Virus record (IMG/VR): IMGVR_UViG_3300025099_000147
Span: 1 to 23,564 of that record
Origin: a virus
Reading direction: 5' to 3' (one strand)
DNA: 23,564 nt
Within the stretch, counting starts at the first letter, position 1; each line of letters begins with the position of its first letter. The notes below the pieces were generated by a model. The model had not been told where the DNA came from. It worked only from the letters and a program-made list of their open reading frames with translations, and ran no database searches. A program made the position numbers and the translations under genes. This document shows positions 15,277 to 22,773 of the stretch, one piece after another.

Positions 15277-16187
15277 TATGCTACCTCTTCTTGATTGTCT
15301 ATATCAATAAAACTATCAACTGTATCTTTATCAGATTGACTTATGTCCTTAGATGACTTTTCACTCCAAGTGTTTATAACCCACTCGTTGTAATTCTGTA
15401 CCCAAGACATAAAATCAGAGAACATAGTTTGGTCTGCATCTGTTAAAGATATAGTATTTGTGATATCTAAACTTGCTTGTGGCAGATAAAAAGTATCACC
15501 GTTATTTGATTTATGACCCTCTGTGGTAATCACAATGTTATGTTGCACTGGTAGTCTCTTCATTTGTGCTAACTTAGTAAATGGTACACCCATAATCTTA
15601 AAAGCATCACGATTATCAATTTCCCATATGAAAGGAGACTCAGGCAAATCAACAGGCTTACCATCTGCTGTCTTAGCATCATTCAATGTTACTAATCCAA
15701 AGATAGCACGAACTCTCTTAATTGACTTCAATAAGTCCTGTTGATGTTTAGGTAGTGCTTGAAAGTCCTTGACATAACCTGCAGGCTTACCACAGTTAAA
15801 TCCACCATTAGTATCTTTCAAGTCTATGTTTAAACTATCAGCCATTACAGTCTTGACGTAATCGCCCTTTTTCTCACCTGCCTTAGCTGATAAGTTTGGA
15901 ACATATCTTTTATACATATATCTTTGCATAAAAGGTCGTATAGTTGCTGATGAAGCATAAACCACGTTGCCATCTAAAGGGTCAAGTAGATAGTTGCCGC
16001 CATCTATAACCTCAAGCTTTACTGATTTACCATTCATCTCACCCTCGCCCATAATAGGCTTATGTTGTATCTTCAGTCTTGGTAGGGTGCTACTCTTCTT
16101 TGAAGCAGAAGAATCTTCTCCAGCGATACCCATAGCTTTTGCCATAGCGGCATAGTTATTTGTATCAATAGTCGTTAAATCACTCAT
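15276..16187 (-). CDS. Putative single-stranded DNA-binding protein
   Basis: This 303-aa protein lies between DNA polymerase and exonuclease, where T7-like phages encode their replication partner proteins. The N-terminus is Ser/Lys-rich and unstructured. The middle has beta-strand patterns with aromatic and basic residues (TIRPFMQRYMYKRYVP, ESPFIWEIDNRDAF). The last ~25 residues are acidic (DKDTVDSFIDIDNQEEVA), like the acidic tail that ssDNA-binding proteins use to recruit polymerase and other partners. It has its own strong promoter and a GAGG ribosome site seven bases before the ATG, fitting a protein needed in large amounts. No OB-fold signature can be proven by eye, so the call is mainly context plus the acidic tail. 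Confidence 0.5.
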   Translation of the reverse strand: MSDLTTIDTNNYAAMAKAMGIAGEDSSASKKSSTLPRLKIQHKPIMGEGEMNGKSVKLEVIDGGNYLLDPLDGNVVYASSATIRPFMQRYMYKRYVPNLSAKAGEKKGDYVKTVMADSLNIDLKDTNGGFNCGKPAGYVKDFQALPKHQQDLLKSIKRVRAIFGLVTLNDAKTADGKPVDLPESPFIWEIDNRDAFKIMGVPFTKLAQMKRLPVQHNIVITTEGHKSNNGDTFYLPQASLDITNTISLTDADQTMFSDFMSWVQNYNEWVINTWSEKSSKDISQSDKDTVDSFIDIDNQEEVA

Positions 16188-16219
16188 ATGTGAACCTCGC
16201 TTTTATTTTAAGTTTTGTA

Positions 16220-16248
16220 GTTATATCACGCAACGTCTTTAGTGTCAA
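16220..16248 (-). promoter_or_regulatory. Sigma70-like promoter for the putative ssDNA-binding protein gene
   Basis: On the minus strand TTGACA (16248-16243), 17 bases, then TATAAC (16225-16220). The -35 box lies in the last codons of the polymerase gene and the -10 box begins right after its TGA stop. The predicted start near 16213 gives a leader of about 26 bases with a ribosome site. Confidence 0.7.
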
Positions 16249-18238
16249 GCCAATTATCTCCTATTTTTGATTCTAATAGTAGTGGAACATTAAACTTTAT
16301 TGCAAAATGTGATTCGATTAGTTGTGTCAACTCTCTATTAATTTCTGTGATAAGAAATAATACTTGTTTGACCTCTTCGGGATGAACGTCAATGACTACA
16401 GAATCATGGACACTATTAACCAAGCAAGACTTCATACTAACTAACTTATTCTCTATATGAACTAACACGAGAGGAACTATGTCAGCAGTAGCAAACGATT
16501 GCACTGGGTAATTCTTTATCTGTGTAAAGTTTGTAACCTTACCATTTGTTAATCTTTTTATATCTGGGAATGAGAACTGTCTACCTGACGGTGTTGTAAT
16601 CATACCCGTGTTCATAGCTTCCGTAGCCAATCTGGAGTGCCATGACTTGATTCCTTGATACTTTTCTGTGAAGTGTGTGTAGTATGCTGCTTCAGCTTTT
16701 GTTCTTCCAAATCCTGTTGCACCGTAGAGTGGTGCGAAGGTGTGTGCTTTTGCATCTTGGCGAGAAGTCGATTGACCCGCATCTGTAATAACTTTAGACG
16801 TATATGAGTGAACATCGAATCCAGTAGTGACTTCATCTATAGCAACCTCGTCTTGTGATAGGTAGGCAGCGGCTCGGAACTCTAACTGAGCAAAGTCAGC
16901 TTCAAGTATCTTGCCACCACTCCATCTTGATATGAATACTTTCTTAACAGGGAATGTACCACCTCTAGGCATGTTCTGCATATTAGGGTCTGCACCACTA
17001 AACCTACCTGTAGATGTTCTGTGTTGTAGAAGCCTAACATGTAACTTGCCATCAGGCTTCATATAAGTTGATATGCCATGTATAAATGATGATAGATAAG
17101 TATCTAATGCAGACAGTCTCTGTAAGTCAGTTAGAAAGCTTAATGCTTCTTGCATATCATTCTTTCGTGCAACACCTTGAAGTAATGCTAAGTTACTTTT
17201 GTTAACACTAAATCCATTAGCACTAACCCATTTAGCATTAGGTGCATTAAACTTTAATCCTGCTATCTTCTGATTTGCAATAAAATGGTAGCCACTACTA
17301 TCACAATCGTTACAGTTAGTTGGTCTAGAATAAGGAGTTCCATCTTTCTTAACCTTTCTTATTTGACCTACACCTAGACAAGTACCACACCTACGTGCAT
17401 CAGTCTTATAAACAATAGTAGAATTATTCTCTACACACTTCTTATAATCTCTTGTATCCATATAAGGAGTAAAGTTATTTGCCCATAGACTTTTATCATT
17501 AGGTTTTCTACTATATATAACCCAAGACATTTGTTCTGGACTATTAAGATTGATAGGTGTGTCACCCATTAGACTATGTACTTGCTTGTTAAGTCTTTGT
17601 TCTATATCACTTTTTTCTGTTTCAAACTCAACTCTTACTTCGTCTAACTTACTAGTGTCTACAGTAAAACCTGTTTGATATATTCTAGCTAGTGTAAGAG
17701 CAACTTTGTTAGTTAGTAAAACTGTACTCATTAACTTTGAGTAATCTTCTGTGTTTAGTTTCTTGTATAACACATCTGATAATTCTTGTGTTGCTTTTAA
17801 GTCAGCAGATAAATAATCAGACAACTCTTGTTTAGGTATCTCATCAATAGGTACTTTGTTCTTGAAGTAGTCTTTCATAGTATCTTGTTTCTTAGTAGCC
17901 AAGTCATATCTATTAGCACATGCTTCTAGAGATAGTGGTTGTTTGATACCTCGTTGTAAAACATACTCAACTAACATTGTATCAAATACAGGACCATCAT
18001 ACTTCAATCCACATTCCCATAACCATAATAAGTCGTGTACTATGTTATGTCCTATAAGGATAGTTGCTTGGTCTAATAGTTCTTGCACACCATCAAAGCT
18101 ATCTCTGTACAAATACTCCTCACCATTATCCGTAAGGCAACCTACCATAACAAGTTTGTTGTCAGTCTCAAAGGGGTCAAGATGTAACTTACCATCTCTA
18201 TGAGTAACAGTATTTTCTACATCAAGTGTTAGCTTCAT
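16226..18238 (-). CDS. Family A DNA polymerase with 3'-5' exonuclease and a DnaJ-like zinc-finger insertion
   Basis: This is the 670-aa replicative polymerase. Exonuclease motifs are DVEN (Asp6, Glu8), HNIVHD (Asp69) and YLSAD (Tyr142, Asp146). Residues 284-316 contain CGTCLGVG and CNDCDSSG, two CxxCxGxG-like knuckles as in the DnaJ cysteine-rich domain. The full DnaJ domain has four, so this is a partial one. Polymerase motif A is EADFAQLEFRAAA (Asp448). The O helix has Arg493, Lys497, Phe501 and Tyr505. Motif C is VHDS (His611, Asp612). Phe501 corresponds to E. coli Pol I Phe762. The exonuclease appears intact, while no 5'-3' exonuclease domain is present. AAGGAG lies nine bases before the ATG, within the 3' end of the HNH gene, which overlaps it by 17 bases. 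Confidence 0.95.
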   Translation of the reverse strand: MKLTLDVENTVTHRDGKLHLDPFETDNKLVMVGCLTDNGEEYLYRDSFDGVQELLDQATILIGHNIVHDLLWLWECGLKYDGPVFDTMLVEYVLQRGIKQPLSLEACANRYDLATKKQDTMKDYFKNKVPIDEIPKQELSDYLSADLKATQELSDVLYKKLNTEDYSKLMSTVLLTNKVALTLARIYQTGFTVDTSKLDEVRVEFETEKSDIEQRLNKQVHSLMGDTPINLNSPEQMSWVIYSRKPNDKSLWANNFTPYMDTRDYKKCVENNSTIVYKTDARRCGTCLGVGQIRKVKKDGTPYSRPTNCNDCDSSGYHFIANQKIAGLKFNAPNAKWVSANGFSVNKSNLALLQGVARKNDMQEALSFLTDLQRLSALDTYLSSFIHGISTYMKPDGKLHVRLLQHRTSTGRFSGADPNMQNMPRGGTFPVKKVFISRWSGGKILEADFAQLEFRAAAYLSQDEVAIDEVTTGFDVHSYTSKVITDAGQSTSRQDAKAHTFAPLYGATGFGRTKAEAAYYTHFTEKYQGIKSWHSRLATEAMNTGMITTPSGRQFSFPDIKRLTNGKVTNFTQIKNYPVQSFATADIVPLVLVHIENKLVSMKSCLVNSVHDSVVIDVHPEEVKQVLFLITEINRELTQLIESHFAIKFNVPLLLESKIGDNWLDTKDVA

Positions 18239-18692
18239 TATTAAACACTCCTTCTTCTATCTGTTTTGCAGTATGCTCTGCATGACAATTAGCACATAAA
18301 ACTCGGCACTTCCTCATTTCCATTTTTACCTTTTCTAATGAGTATAAAGTCATACTACTTATATTACATAGTTTATTTTTAACATCTATATGGTCAAATT
18401 GTAAAGCGTGAGAATGTTTGCCATAACCACATAAACAACAACGAAAACGAAGTTTTACTCTTGCTATAAACTTTTTTGCTCTTATTGATGTTTTTTTTCT
18501 ATCAAGTTCATGTCTAATTTTATACTTTTCTCTTGTTGTAGGAGAATGCCACATTTCATATATTTTATTATTTCTCATATAGTACCATGCAAAGAAGTAC
18601 CCATCATCTCGTGTTAAACCATACTTAGATTCCAAGCCTAAAGTAACGGCTTTTTTTCTATTAATGTAAGTCATTTTGTTTGGATAACTCAT
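18222..18692 (-). CDS. HNH endonuclease, free-standing (homing-type candidate)
   Basis: This 156-aa protein has a C-terminal zinc-bound HNH domain. CCLC (Cys85, Cys88), FDHID (Asp100, His101), and LCANCHAEH (Cys133, Cys136, His137, His140) form the usual beta-beta-alpha metal fold. The N-terminal 70 residues are basic and aromatic, perhaps for DNA contact. It is wedged between helicase and DNA polymerase. Its ATG overlaps the helicase stop (ATGA) and its end overlaps the polymerase start. Phage homing endonucleases often sit beside conserved replication genes, so it may be a selfish insertion, although its seamless overlaps suggest long residence. A role in packaging is less likely here. Confidence 0.85.
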   Translation of the reverse strand: MSYPNKMTYINRKKAVTLGLESKYGLTRDDGYFFAWYYMRNNKIYEMWHSPTTREKYKIRHELDRKKTSIRAKKFIARVKLRFRCCLCGYGKHSHALQFDHIDVKNKLCNISSMTLYSLEKVKMEMRKCRVLCANCHAEHTAKQIEEGVFNNEANT

Positions 18693-19912
18693 GCAGTATA
18701 CCTAGCTGTTTTATAATCCAATTGACAAGTAACACTACCATGCCAACCTGTCAACTTATTTTTAACAACATTTAAATGTCTCTCAGGACCTTCCTCATCT
18801 TGACCCTCAAGAGGTGGGTTCTTTGCAATCAATACCATCAAGTCTGCTTCAGCAGCTTTACCAGTTCTACTGCCTTCCATCATTGATTGATTAAGAACAA
18901 TCTTACCCTCTGCTTCAGCAGATAGTTGAGACATATAAAACATAGCACAGTTATGTGTTTTAGCTATTTGTCTTGCATAGATAGCATTTGCTTTGAGTGC
19001 TTCATCAGGTCTAGCAAAACCACCACTTCTGGCGAACTTATCACCCATGTCCAATACAACTACGTCAGGCTTGTATGACTTACATACACTCTCAACCCAA
19101 GCCATATCACGATTAGATGCATCTTTAATATCAATATGCTTTCTAACTTTGCCATATAACTCTTGTGCTCTTTGTGGATTGTCCTTGACTTGATGCATTG
19201 TCATGCCTGTCGCTGCCGTCAAGTAACGTGCTCCAACTCTATGAGGACCTTCTTCGTTGCACAAGATAATACATCTAGCACCTTGATGTGCAAAGCCACC
19301 GGGAGATGCAATAAGACTTGCATGAAAGGATGTCTTGCCTGTGTTTGGTCTAGCACCTACCTCAATCAAGTGTCCAGCATTTACACCTTCGACAACTCTT
19401 GTAAGGCTCGGTATCCCAAAACTCCATCGTGCTTCCAAATCATTCTTAGATAGCAAAGACTCTATACTTATGTCTTCCCATTCTATATTTAGATTTGGAG
19501 TAAAATCATCACCATACTGCTCCAAAATATGACGAAGAGGTTCAAGTGTAGATTGAGAACCATTGACATAGTCAAAGCCAAGATTAGCAATATCCTCACC
19601 CACCACTTGTTGAAACATCTTAGAAAGAACTTCTTGTGCAATGTCTTCTCCCATTGGTTGTTCACGTTTGATGCCACCAAATAAAGATGAGTATGCTTGT
19701 TTCTGTGCAGTGGTCATGGTCGGATTGTTTGACATGAACAAGGCTTCAATCTCGTCAGGTGTAACAGTCCTCTCATATGTATCCATTGCTTTGTCTAGAG
19801 CATCTTTTATCTTTCTAACATCTTTGCTAAATAATCTATTAGGGCATTTAGCACCCCTATGTTCATCATAGAACGTCTTGTCCATGAGACTTCGTATTAA
19901 TGATAACTCCAT
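18689..19912 (-). CDS. Replicative DNA helicase, DnaB/T7 gp4 helicase-like
   Basis: This 407-aa protein has a RecA-type helicase core. Walker A is GARPNTGKTS (186-195). The catalytic glutamate segment is CNEEG (218-222). Walker B is DVVVLDMGD (283-291). A sensor-like segment MFYMSQLSAEAEGK lies near 325-337, and GSRTGKAAEADLMVLI (347-362) follows the DnaB pattern. The N-terminal 150 residues are helical, as in DnaB-like proteins, and lack a primase. It is expected to form a ring that unwinds the fork ahead of the phage polymerase. AAGGAG lies six bases before the ATG, formed by the last codons of the primase gene, so the two genes are translationally linked. The final codons overlap the HNH gene. 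Confidence 0.92.
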   Translation of the reverse strand: MELSLIRSLMDKTFYDEHRGAKCPNRLFSKDVRKIKDALDKAMDTYERTVTPDEIEALFMSNNPTMTTAQKQAYSSLFGGIKREQPMGEDIAQEVLSKMFQQVVGEDIANLGFDYVNGSQSTLEPLRHILEQYGDDFTPNLNIEWEDISIESLLSKNDLEARWSFGIPSLTRVVEGVNAGHLIEVGARPNTGKTSFHASLIASPGGFAHQGARCIILCNEEGPHRVGARYLTAATGMTMHQVKDNPQRAQELYGKVRKHIDIKDASNRDMAWVESVCKSYKPDVVVLDMGDKFARSGGFARPDEALKANAIYARQIAKTHNCAMFYMSQLSAEAEGKIVLNQSMMEGSRTGKAAEADLMVLIAKNPPLEGQDEEGPERHLNVVKNKLTGWHGSVTCQLDYKTARYTA

Positions 19913-19915
19913 ATT

Positions 19916-20689
19916 TTACTCCTTTGGGGTTAGGCTTATTAAGTTTATCATATCAACAGAATGACCATACTTTAAATCATCTGTTAGTTTCAGTACCTTT
20001 ACATCTTTCACGTAAGTACGTAATTCTCTTGTGAACTGTAAAGACTTTTTTAATGCGTCAGGGTCTAAGGCAATTATTGCTGTTGAGAACTGTGAAAGAT
20101 ATTGCTTATGTGATTCACCTAAAGATGTTCCTAGCACAGCAACCCCAACAATTTTTGTGCTTGCAACCACAGCTGCACTAACACAATCCTCAACAACAAC
20201 AGCAGTTCTACCACAGCCATGAGAATAAGGCAAGGTGTTTTTTCCATATCGTTTCCATTTAGGTTTAACTCTACCTAATGCACGACCTACACCATCAACA
20301 ATCTTACCTTTGCTAGTGACAGGAAACACAACCCTATTCTCTTTGACATCGTAGTACAAGTTAAGTTGGTCAGCAGATAATTTCCACTCATCACACCACA
20401 TAGTAACTGCCTTACGATTACCATGAGGTACTATGTGTTCAGGAAAACTAAACGTCTCATCTTTTTGATTAGCTATCTGTCTGTCCATTGCAGTGCGAAT
20501 ATCATCTACACTCATTGTAACACGAGAACTACCAGATAAACTGCACGATAACTTGTAACAGTTCCATAATACTGAACCCATGTTATTGGTCACAGTAAAT
20601 GTATTGTAACTATTACAGTTAGGACAATTCATTCGTCTACTCTCACCTACAGTTAAATGTAAATCATTTATATATTGTTTTATATTCAT
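19916..20689 (-). CDS. DNA primase with zinc finger and TOPRIM domain
   Basis: This 257-aa protein matches the primase half of T7 gp4 but is a separate gene. The zinc-binding part is MNCPNC (Cys22, Cys25) with WNCYKLSC (Cys44, Cys49). The TOPRIM fold is visible as VVVEDCVSAAV (Glu167) and IIALDPDA (Asp209, Asp211). GRALGRVKPKWKRYG lies between them. It would make RNA primers for lagging-strand synthesis and act with the helicase encoded 3 bases downstream. The ATG at 20689 has only a weak AAGTGA site. Met20 has a possible AGGTGA but would cut into the zinc domain, so the longer form is preferred. The upstream leader is very AT-rich and contains a tandem 12-base repeat. Confidence 0.9.
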   Translation of the reverse strand: MNIKQYINDLHLTVGESRRMNCPNCNSYNTFTVTNNMGSVLWNCYKLSCSLSGSSRVTMSVDDIRTAMDRQIANQKDETFSFPEHIVPHGNRKAVTMWCDEWKLSADQLNLYYDVKENRVVFPVTSKGKIVDGVGRALGRVKPKWKRYGKNTLPYSHGCGRTAVVVEDCVSAAVVASTKIVGVAVLGTSLGESHKQYLSQFSTAIIALDPDALKKSLQFTRELRTYVKDVKVLKLTDDLKYGHSVDMINLISLTPKE

Positions 20690-20713
20690 ATGTATATATC
20701 ACTTATATGTATC

Positions 20714-20737
20714 ATATATATGTTAATATATATGTTA
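20714..20737. repeat. Tandem 12-bp AT repeat at the integrase-primase junction
   Basis: Two exact, adjacent copies of ATATATATGTTA (plus strand; TAACATATATAT on the minus strand) overlap the integrase stop codon. They lie in an AT-rich stretch (20685-20740), between the predicted primase promoter and the primase start. They could be protein-binding sites (integrase arm sites, repressor) or a DNA-unwinding element. Confidence 0.65.
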
Positions 20738-21868
20738 GCTGTTCGGCACTTGCCTTGTGCTTATAACAACGGATTCACGTGTTGTCAATGCTTTTTTTGC
20801 ACTAAGGTAAGTATTTTTCATGTAAGGTATCACACTATTGGGATTTGCATGTCCTGTAACAGACATTATTTGACCCATAGAAACACCAGCTTCAACCATC
20901 TCAGTTGTACCTGTCCTACGTAAGTCTGCCAATCGTAGCTCATTAGACAACCCTGCAGAGGACATAGCCTTTCTTCCTAGCTTGGATATACCATGAAGAC
21001 TATATGGCTTGTATGCTCCTCTAATCGCATTTGGCGTGGGTGCAACATATTCTTGGAATCCATAGTCTTCTTTCTGCTGTACAAGCATAGATAGCAGTTC
21101 ATCACTAATGGGAAGATGTACTGTGGCTCTCCGTTTTGATTGCTCTAGATGTAAAATACCATTGTCAAAATCTATGTATTCAAACTTTAACAATCTCATA
21201 TCGCCAATTCTTTGACACCATTCATAAGCCATTTGTACAATTAAACCTAAGTTACGTGTTTTAAAATTAGAATAGGCGTAATCTAGAAATTGTTTGACTT
21301 GTTCCCTTGTCCAAAGAGTTTTTCTAGTTTTAGTTGTTCTACATTTGAAAGTAGAGAATGGATTACTTTGTACATAACCCATCTCCATTCCATAAGAGTA
21401 CATCTTTCTTGATACAGAGCAGACATGATTAGCCATAGAAATGCCACGAGTTAGCCATACTTCATACGCTTTCTTTGCTTTAGAACTCGTCATATTTTTT
21501 AAATATATTCTTGACAAAGGTCTGCCATCAACATTAGTCAGTAACATATTTTTTATGAAGTATTGATAATCTTGTTTAGATTTATCTGCTAACATATTGA
21601 AATCACTAGATAATAAATATTCATTTGCTAAACCTTGTACAGTAGGATTGTTTTGTACAGACACAATTGCAGATTCTTGTTGCAAAAATGCATCAATCAA
21701 TTTGTTAAATTCATTAGCTTGTCTTTTTGCTATTGACAAATCAGAACCTAAGTTAGTACGTGTGACAATGCCTTCATCAATATATCTAGCAGTAGGATTA
21801 TATCTGTAAAAAACCATACCGTTTCCATATTTCTGCTCCTGTAAATATCGTGGCAATTTCTTTTTCAT
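20735..21868 (-). CDS. int: Tyrosine recombinase / phage integrase
   Basis: This is a 377-aa integrase. The N-terminal part (to ~170) has the arm- and core-binding character, with DKSKQDYQYFIKNML as the start of the SAM-like domain. Catalytic residues are Arg220 (WCQRIGDMRLLKF), Lys245 (EQSKRRATVHLPI), Arg317 (ADLRRTGTT), His340 (VTGHANPNS) and Tyr349 (IPYMKN), nine residues after His340 as usual. The first residue of box II, normally His in HxxR, is Ala314 here. Other residues are intact, so activity is likely but not certain. GGGAG lies six bases before the ATG, in the 10-base gap after DUF932. Such enzymes insert phage DNA at a host site, often a tRNA gene. No tRNA-like attP core was recognised in the window. 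Confidence 0.93.
   Translation of the reverse strand: MKKKLPRYLQEQKYGNGMVFYRYNPTARYIDEGIVTRTNLGSDLSIAKRQANEFNKLIDAFLQQESAIVSVQNNPTVQGLANEYLLSSDFNMLADKSKQDYQYFIKNMLLTNVDGRPLSRIYLKNMTSSKAKKAYEVWLTRGISMANHVCSVSRKMYSYGMEMGYVQSNPFSTFKCRTTKTRKTLWTREQVKQFLDYAYSNFKTRNLGLIVQMAYEWCQRIGDMRLLKFEYIDFDNGILHLEQSKRRATVHLPISDELLSMLVQQKEDYGFQEYVAPTPNAIRGAYKPYSLHGISKLGRKAMSSAGLSNELRLADLRRTGTTEMVEAGVSMGQIMSVTGHANPNSVIPYMKNTYLSAKKALTTRESVVISTRQVPNS
20760..20788 (-). promoter_or_regulatory. Sigma70-like promoter for primase-helicase-polymerase operon
   Basis: On the minus strand TTGACA (20788-20783), 17 bases, TATAAG (20765-20760), within the last codons of the integrase gene. The predicted start is near 20753, giving a leader of about 64 bases for primase. 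A short dyad, ACAAC with GTTGT ten bases apart, lies in the spacer and could be an operator. Confidence 0.6.
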
Positions 21869-21878
21869 ATTGAACTCC

Positions 21879-22742
21879 CTATGCTGCTACTAGTGCTTTG
21901 AACTTAGGACTAGACAACCACTTAGATACCTCATGTTCTCTCTGCCACATTGATTCAGCTTTGGTATCGTTACCAGTATCTCTTAGTATGAAACCATTCT
22001 GTGCATCTGCATAGCTTGAGTAGTTAGTGAATGCACTGTACAGACTGAACACATTAGCACCTCTTGTCTGTGCTTCTTGTGCGTAAAGACTAGCCATCTT
22101 CTCAGCTTTTCTTTCTGATGGGATAATCTCTTTTAGTATGTCTATAACATTAACTAATATAGGCATTGGTGTTTCTGCCCACCTTTGTAAGTTTTCAGAT
22201 TGAGCATAGAAGTTTTGCCTAGCATCTTTAAGTTCTTGTATGAACCTATCCATACAGAAGTTAGATGTATTCTTCATACGCATCTTATCATGTTCACCAC
22301 CAACTTGACCATTTGTACAGAAGCTATCTATCTGCCCAAAGAATACTTGATTAGAACAAGAACCGTCTACTGCATGTAATCCAATTATTCTCTCATGTAA
22401 GCTTGTCTGATGCTTGTCTGTCGTGATTAGTGACCGTACATTAGGTAGTGTGATATCAACCATACCCCATGCATTGTTACGTGACGAAAATGATTTTACC
22501 GTAGCACCCTCTAATTCATCAGCAGTTCTGTTGTCTTGTATAACATCAGCTACACCTTTGAAGAAGTCAGGATGTGAAGCACAGTTAAAACTGTTACCCA
22601 CTACACCGATATATTCTCCTGTAGTTTCATTGATAACATACTTCTTTTTATTAAACTTTGTAGGCTCAAATGAAACTTTAAAGTCTAACTCATTGTTTAT
22701 GTTAATTAATTTAGTGTCTTCCAATATACCATCTAAAGGCAT
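21879..22742 (-). CDS. DUF932 protein
   Basis: This is a protein of about 287 aa with DUF932 landmarks: FFGQIDSFCTNGQVGG near the middle, and the C-terminal block YADAQNGFILRDTGNDT followed by WQREHEVSKWLSSPKF. DUF932 proteins are common on phages and plasmids, and their function is unknown. I chose the ATG at 22742 because GGAG lies six bases before it. An ATG at 22754 would give four more residues but has no ribosome site and lies very close to the predicted transcription start. A strong sigma70-like promoter directly precedes it, so it is likely an early gene, co-transcribed with the integrase 10 bases downstream. Confidence 0.85.
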   Translation of the reverse strand: MPLDGILEDTKLININNELDFKVSFEPTKFNKKKYVINETTGEYIGVVGNSFNCASHPDFFKGVADVIQDNRTADELEGATVKSFSSRNNAWGMVDITLPNVRSLITTDKHQTSLHERIIGLHAVDGSCSNQVFFGQIDSFCTNGQVGGEHDKMRMKNTSNFCMDRFIQELKDARQNFYAQSENLQRWAETPMPILVNVIDILKEIIPSERKAEKMASLYAQEAQTRGANVFSLYSAFTNYSSYADAQNGFILRDTGNDTKAESMWQREHEVSKWLSSPKFKALVAA

Positions 22743-22773
22743 AGCATTCTCCATTGTTTAATTTTATATTATA

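Noticed and set aside
22743-22754. Upstream ATG for the DUF932 gene
   Set aside because: No ribosome site and too near the predicted transcription start. GGAG serves the ATG at 22742.
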